A stretch of 37,362 nucleotides of DNA, from assembly GCA_018606725.1 (NCBI GenBank), contig JAGYID010000018.1, positions 1-37,362 on the forward strand. The letters run 5' to 3'. How positions within the stretch are numbered: position 1 is the first letter of the stretch; each line of letters opens with the position of its first letter. The position numbers were made by a program, and so were the translations under genes. The stretch is from Acidobacteriota bacterium (GTDB lineage: Bacteria > Acidobacteriota > Polarisedimenticolia > Gp22-AA2). Positions 33,666 through 37,362 of this stretch are shown here, piece by piece. The notes beneath the pieces were generated by a model. That model saw nothing but the letters and a program-made list of their open reading frames with translations. It was not told the DNA's origin and ran no database searches.

Positions 33666-35774
33666 ATGGACAGGCCGCGCATTCTCATCGTTGACGACGA
33701 AGAGACCATCCGTCACATCCTCGTCAACGTGATCGAGTGGAACGGCTGCGAGGTCCGCGAAGCCGGGACGGCCGAAGATGGGCTCGCATTGTTGTCGGAG
33801 TACACCCCCGATGTGGCGCTCCTCGACATCGTCATGCCGGGCAAGAGCGGCCTCGAGCTGCTGAAAGACATCAAGCAGCGGTCGCCCGACACCGAAGTGG
33901 TGATGATGACCAGTCACGCCTCCGCCGAGACAGCGCTGCGGGCCATCCGCGAGGGGGCCTATACCTACCTCCAGAAGCCGTTCGAGAACCTCGACGAGAT
34001 CTGGACGACCCTCCAGCGTGCCCTGGAGAAGCGGAATCTCACGGTCAAGAAGCGTGTCCTCGTCAAGGAGCAGGACGAGCGGAGCCAGAAGATGGCCTCC
34101 GGAATCTCCCTGCTGGAGGCCGGCAACGCCGCGGACGACGATGCGGCTGCCTTCGCCGACCTGCTGAACTACTTCATGGACATGGTGACCGATGAGCTGG
34201 GTGTCGACGACGCCTGCATCCTGCTCGTCGACGAGCCGGCCGCAGAGCTCCGGACGGTCTGCCGCAGGACGGCGGGGACCCGCGACCCGACGTCCGCCCG
34301 CTTGAAGCTGAGCGAAGGCATCTGCGGATCGGTGGCCAGGACGGGCACCCCCTTCATCCTGTCCGGGCCGCCAGGCTCCCAGGCCGGGACCGGTGGGTCT
34401 GCACCCGCGCCGGGTCACGAGCTGCTGCGGGTCCCGATCGCGCTGTGCGTCCCGATCAAGTCGGACAGGAAGATCCTGGGAGTCTTCGTCACCGGGCCGC
34501 GGGGCAGCGGGGAGCCGTTCAACGAGGCGGACGGCGCCCACCTTGCCTCGCTGGGCGCGCAGCTCGCCGTCGCCATCGAAGGGGCGCGCCGCGCCGCGCG
34601 GCTCGAGAAGGCCTACGAGGCCCTGAAGGCGGCCCAGGATCAGCTCGTCCGCTCCGAGCGCCTCAAGGCGGTCGGCCAGCTTGCGGCCGGGGTGGCGCAC
34701 GACTTCAACAATGTCCTGAGCGTCATCGTCGCCAGAGCGGAGATCCTCCGGCATGACATTCAGGGCGATCTCTTCGACCGGATCAAGGCAGTCTCCGATC
34801 TCGACACGATCATCAAGGCGGGCCTGCAGGGTGTGCAGGCGATCAAACGCATCCAGGACTACACGAGGATCCGGAAGGATCAGCCCAGCGCCCCGGTCGA
34901 CCTCAACGACGCCGTACGCGACGGGATCGAGATCACCAAGCCCAAGTGGAAACAGGAGGCGGAGAGCAAGGGGCTCCGGGTCCGCATGGAGCTTGATCTC
35001 GCCGAGGTCAAGCCGGTCACCGGGAACCTCCTCGAGCTGACCCAGGTCGTCGAGAACCTCATCTTCAACGCCGTCGAGGCGATGCCCAGGGGCGGCTCGA
35101 TCCGATTCAAGACGACTCAGCACGAGCACACCGTGATTCTCGAGGTCTCCGACACGGGCACCGGGATGGACGAGCAGACGCAGAAACGCCTGTTCGAGCC
35201 GTTCTTCACCACCAAGGAATCGGGACAGGGGCTGGGAACGAGCATCGTGTTCGGGATCATCGCCCGCCACCAGGGCAATATCTCCGTCGACAGCAAACCC
35301 GGTTCCGGGACGACCTTCCGCATCAGCCTGCCGGCGCACGTCCCCGTTGCCCGCGAGGCCGACCATCCACCGGCCGCCGCGGCCGCCGCGCCGCGGAACG
35401 GCCGCGTGCTGCTGGTGGACGACGAGCCGGCGGTGCGCTCCGCCTACCAGGAAGCCCTCGCCTCGGCGGGGCACGAGGTCATCTCGGCGGCATCCGGGGA
35501 GGAAGCGGTTACCCAGGTCGAGGGAAGCCGGTTCGACGTCGTCATGACCGATCTGAGCATGAGCGGCATGTCCGGCTACCAGGTGGCCAGCGCGGTCAAG
35601 ATGCACGACCCGTCCATCCGGGTCATCCTGCTGAGCGGCTGGGCCGTCGACCAGAAGTCGGATCAGGTGCGCCAGTCGGGGATCGATGAGGTTCTCATCA
35701 AACCGTGCCGGATCGAAGACCTGCGCCAGGCGATCCAGCGGGCTCTCGGGACGGACGTGGAGGACAAGAACTGA
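33666..35774 (+). CDS. Hybrid histidine kinase, REC-GAF-HisKA-HATPase-REC
   Basis: A 702-aa cytoplasmic signalling protein without membrane helices; the ATG at 33666 follows CGGAG. Residues 4-122 are a receiver domain with phospho-acceptor Asp54 (ALLDIVMPG) and Lys104 (LQKPF). Residues about 160-310 are a GAF sensor domain. HisKA has His345 in AGVAHDFNN. The HATPase has the N box (ENLIFNAVEAM, 463-473), G1 (DTGTGMD, 496-502), F box (FEPFFTT) and a G2-like GQGLGTS. A second receiver (579-700) has Asp629 (VVMTDLSMSG). An N-terminal receiver suggests it is itself the target of another kinase. No DNA-binding domain is present, and no partner response regulator gene lies in view. The frame upstream to 33588 is not convincing. 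Confidence 0.92.
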   Translation: MDRPRILIVDDEETIRHILVNVIEWNGCEVREAGTAEDGLALLSEYTPDVALLDIVMPGKSGLELLKDIKQRSPDTEVVMMTSHASAETALRAIREGAYTYLQKPFENLDEIWTTLQRALEKRNLTVKKRVLVKEQDERSQKMASGISLLEAGNAADDDAAAFADLLNYFMDMVTDELGVDDACILLVDEPAAELRTVCRRTAGTRDPTSARLKLSEGICGSVARTGTPFILSGPPGSQAGTGGSAPAPGHELLRVPIALCVPIKSDRKILGVFVTGPRGSGEPFNEADGAHLASLGAQLAVAIEGARRAARLEKAYEALKAAQDQLVRSERLKAVGQLAAGVAHDFNNVLSVIVARAEILRHDIQGDLFDRIKAVSDLDTIIKAGLQGVQAIKRIQDYTRIRKDQPSAPVDLNDAVRDGIEITKPKWKQEAESKGLRVRMELDLAEVKPVTGNLLELTQVVENLIFNAVEAMPRGGSIRFKTTQHEHTVILEVSDTGTGMDEQTQKRLFEPFFTTKESGQGLGTSIVFGIIARHQGNISVDSKPGSGTTFRISLPAHVPVAREADHPPAAAAAAPRNGRVLLVDDEPAVRSAYQEALASAGHEVISAASGEEAVTQVEGSRFDVVMTDLSMSGMSGYQVASAVKMHDPSIRVILLSGWAVDQKSDQVRQSGIDEVLIKPCRIEDLRQAIQRALGTDVEDKN

Positions 35775-35826
35775 GCCAGGCGTGATCCGGGAGCCGCCCC
35801 CTTTCCGCTGAGGTGGGCCGCCTGGC
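35775..35826 (+). terminator. Possible long-loop stem after the kinase gene
   Basis: GCCAGGCG (35775-35782), starting right after the kinase stop, pairs perfectly with CGCCTGGC (35819-35826) across a 36-nt loop. There is no T-tract. It could be a terminator of unusual form or a mere inverted repeat before the beta-helix gene. Confidence 0.3.
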
Positions 35827-35865
35827 CTTGAATTGGAGTCGTGTCCCGGGCGGAGAACGGTACCC

Positions 35866-37362
35866 TTGATCGACGCTCGGCGCCTTTCGCATTTTCCCGG
35901 GCCCGGACCCGCGCCACGCCGCGTGGACGCCCGCTCCGGGTTTCCCCGCGCGGCGGTCCGGCGCCGCGGCCTCCTCCCGAACGTCGTCCTGTCGTGCGCG
36001 CTGGCGATGTCGCCGGCCGCGCCCCTTCTGGCCGCGACCTTCACCGTCGACTCGACCGCCGATCAGGTCGACGCCGCCCCCGGCGACGGGATCTGCGCGA
36101 CGTCGGGAGGCGCGTGCACGCTGCGCGCCGCCATCGGCGAAGCGAACGCCCTGAACGGTGCCGACACCATCACGTTCAACATCGCCGGTGCGGGTATACA
36201 CACCATCAGCCCCACCTCACAGCTGCTTGACATCACCGATCCGGTCGTCATCGACGCCACTTCCCAGCCAGGCTATGCGGGGACGCCTCTCATCGAGCTC
36301 GATGGCACCAATGCGGGGAATAATAAAAACGGCCTCACGCTGTTCATCGGTAGCGATGGAAGCACTATCCGCGGCCTGGCCATCAACCGTTTTGGGAATA
36401 TTGCAATACAGATCTACAAATCGGGCGGGCACCGCATTGAGGACAACTTCATCGGCACGGATCCCAGCGGGACGATCGCTCGAGGGAACGGATACTATGG
36501 CATGGAACTTTCTTTTAACGCCACCAACAACGTCATTGTGAACAACGTGATATCGGCGAACGACATCGGAATCATCCTTGACGATGAAGACGCCGACGGC
36601 AACGTCATTCAAGGGAACAAGATCGGCACCGATGTGACAGGGACCATCGCGCTGGGCAACGCGACGGCTGGAATCAATGTCGGATTTGGCGCCGACAGCG
36701 CCCTCATCGGCGGTCTCACAGCGGGGCAGGCCAACGTGATCGCGTTCAACGGAACCGGAATTGAGGTGGTCCAGAACAGCACTGACGGAAATTCCATCCT
36801 GGGCAATTCGATATTCTCGAATGGAAGCCTTGGTATCGACCTCGGCAGTAACGGTGTGACCGCCAACGACACCGGCGACGGGGACAGCGGTCCGAATAGT
36901 CGTCAGAACTTTCCCGTGCTCACGAGCGCAACCGTGTCCGGCGGCAACACGACGATCGCCGGATCGCTCAACAGCACGGCAGGCACCACGTTCCGGATTG
37001 AGTTCTTCTCCTCGCCGACTGGCGACACATCGGGGAACGGTGAAGGTCAGACCTACCTCGGCAGCGCCACGGTCACGACCGATGGCGGTGGCAACGCCAC
37101 CTTCAACACCACGTTGGCCGGAGTGAGCGTCACCAACGGATACGTCGTCTCGGCGACCGCCACGGTCGACCTCGGCGGTGGCACCTATGGCAGCACGTCG
37201 GAGTTCGCCGCAAACGTCACTGTCTCGAACCCTACGGCTGACCTGTCCCTGACCAAGACGGTCAGCAACCCGAGTCCGAACGTCGGCAGCAACGTCACCT
37301 TCACGCTCACGGTGAGCAACGCCGGGCCGAGCGGGGCGACCGGCGTGACGGTATCGGACCTG
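35866..37362 (+). CDS. CSLREA-domain beta-helix surface protein with DUF11 repeat, 5' part
   Basis: An open frame running off the window, with 499 codons visible. The TTG at 35866 has GGAGA 9 nt upstream; a GTG at 35923 is an alternative. A signal peptide is present ([20 protein letters not shown], cleavage near LLAA). Mature residues begin with the CSLREA-type motif: [21 protein letters not shown], then [13 protein letters not shown]. About 400 residues of right-handed beta-helix follow, with recurrent FIGTDPSGT / [26 protein letters not shown] and [10 protein letters not shown] rungs. From about 37220 a DUF11/conserved-repeat (CARDB-like) domain starts: [18 protein letters not shown], then [18 protein letters not shown]. 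Such proteins are secreted or surface-attached and often very long; function unknown. GC around 36301-36660 is only about 53% by hand count. Confidence 0.85.
   Translation, partial: MIDARRLSHFPGPGPAPRRVDARSGFPRAAVRRRGLLPNVVLSCALAMSPAAPLLAATFTVDSTADQVDAAPGDGICATSGGACTLRAAIGEANALNGADTITFNIAGAGIHTISPTSQLLDITDPVVIDATSQPGYAGTPLIELDGTNAGNNKNGLTLFIGSDGSTIRGLAINRFGNIAIQIYKSGGHRIEDNFIGTDPSGTIARGNGYYGMELSFNATNNVIVNNVISANDIGIILDDEDADGNVIQGNKIGTDVTGTIALGNATAGINVGFGADSALIGGLTAGQANVIAFNGTGIEVVQNSTDGNSILGNSIFSNGSLGIDLGSNGVTANDTGDGDSGPNSRQNFPVLTSATVSGGNTTIAGSLNSTAGTTFRIEFFSSPTGDTSGNGEGQTYLGSATVTTDGGGNATFNTTLAGVSVTNGYVVSATATVDLGGGTYGSTSEFAANVTVSNPTADLSLTKTVSNPSPNVGSNVTFTLTVSNAGPSGATGVTVSDL

Noticed and set aside
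32994-36044. A 1016-codon - strand open frame across the DUF1579 and kinase genes
   Set aside because: It crosses a promoter region and lies antisense to a complete kinase. Composition is that of a GC shadow, without domains.

Overview
The window is GC-rich (roughly two thirds G+C), densely coded bacterial chromosome. Many products carry signal peptides or lipoprotein signals, and there are outer-membrane barrels, a TolC-type efflux factor and a patatin lipoprotein, so the cell has a Gram-negative (two-membrane) envelope. The mix of protein types (DUF1579, an MGH1-like cytoplasmic glucosidase, a 'carbohydrate-binding family V/XII'-type repeat protein, a CSLREA beta-helix protein) resembles Acidobacteriota or a related uncultured phylum. 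That placement is inference: there is no rRNA or other marker gene here. I see no tRNA, rRNA, CRISPR array, insertion sequence or phage gene.

Region 1 (1-8928, all + strand) is an amino-acid/C4-dicarboxylate block: the 3' end of aspartase, a periplasmic type II asparaginase, a porin O/P barrel, a DASS-type anion transporter, an AspT-family antiporter, a doubly deleted asparaginase-like ORF, a small outer-membrane barrel and malic enzyme. Read together: asparagine is hydrolysed in the periplasm, aspartate is imported and deaminated to fumarate, C4-dicarboxylates are exchanged, and malate is oxidised to pyruvate. A succinate dehydrogenase/fumarate reductase operon (18422-21839; A, C, D, B order) could take the fumarate on to succinate.

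Region 2 (8930-11741, - strand) encodes a patatin-like lipoprotein, an unassigned secreted probable beta-barrel and a YihY-type inner-membrane protein. Region 3 (11939-18147) has a PF13557-like outer-membrane protein and a glucose 1-dehydrogenase on +, facing a lipoprotein lactonase and a large MGH1/GH63-like glucosidase on -. This looks like a glucoside to glucose to gluconolactone to gluconate set.

Region 4 (21854-26876) has a succinylglutamate desuccinylase/aspartoacylase-family hydrolase diverging from a three-gene operon of secreted proteins of unknown role. That operon sits behind the best promoter in the window and is the best candidate for an undescribed envelope system. Region 5 (26884-33418, - strand) is a complete RND efflux operon (adaptor, pump, outer-membrane factor) preceded by a DUF1579 protein. 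Region 6 (33666-37362, +) holds a hybrid REC-GAF-kinase-REC protein and the first 499 codons of a large CSLREA/beta-helix/DUF11 surface protein that runs off the window and lies in DNA of clearly lower GC.

Gene packing is very tight. Four convergent gene pairs have stop codons 1-15 nt apart, and the longest non-coding stretches are about 270 nt (18148-18421) and 250 nt (33419-33665). All functional statements come from reading translations and motifs by eye; no database search was run.
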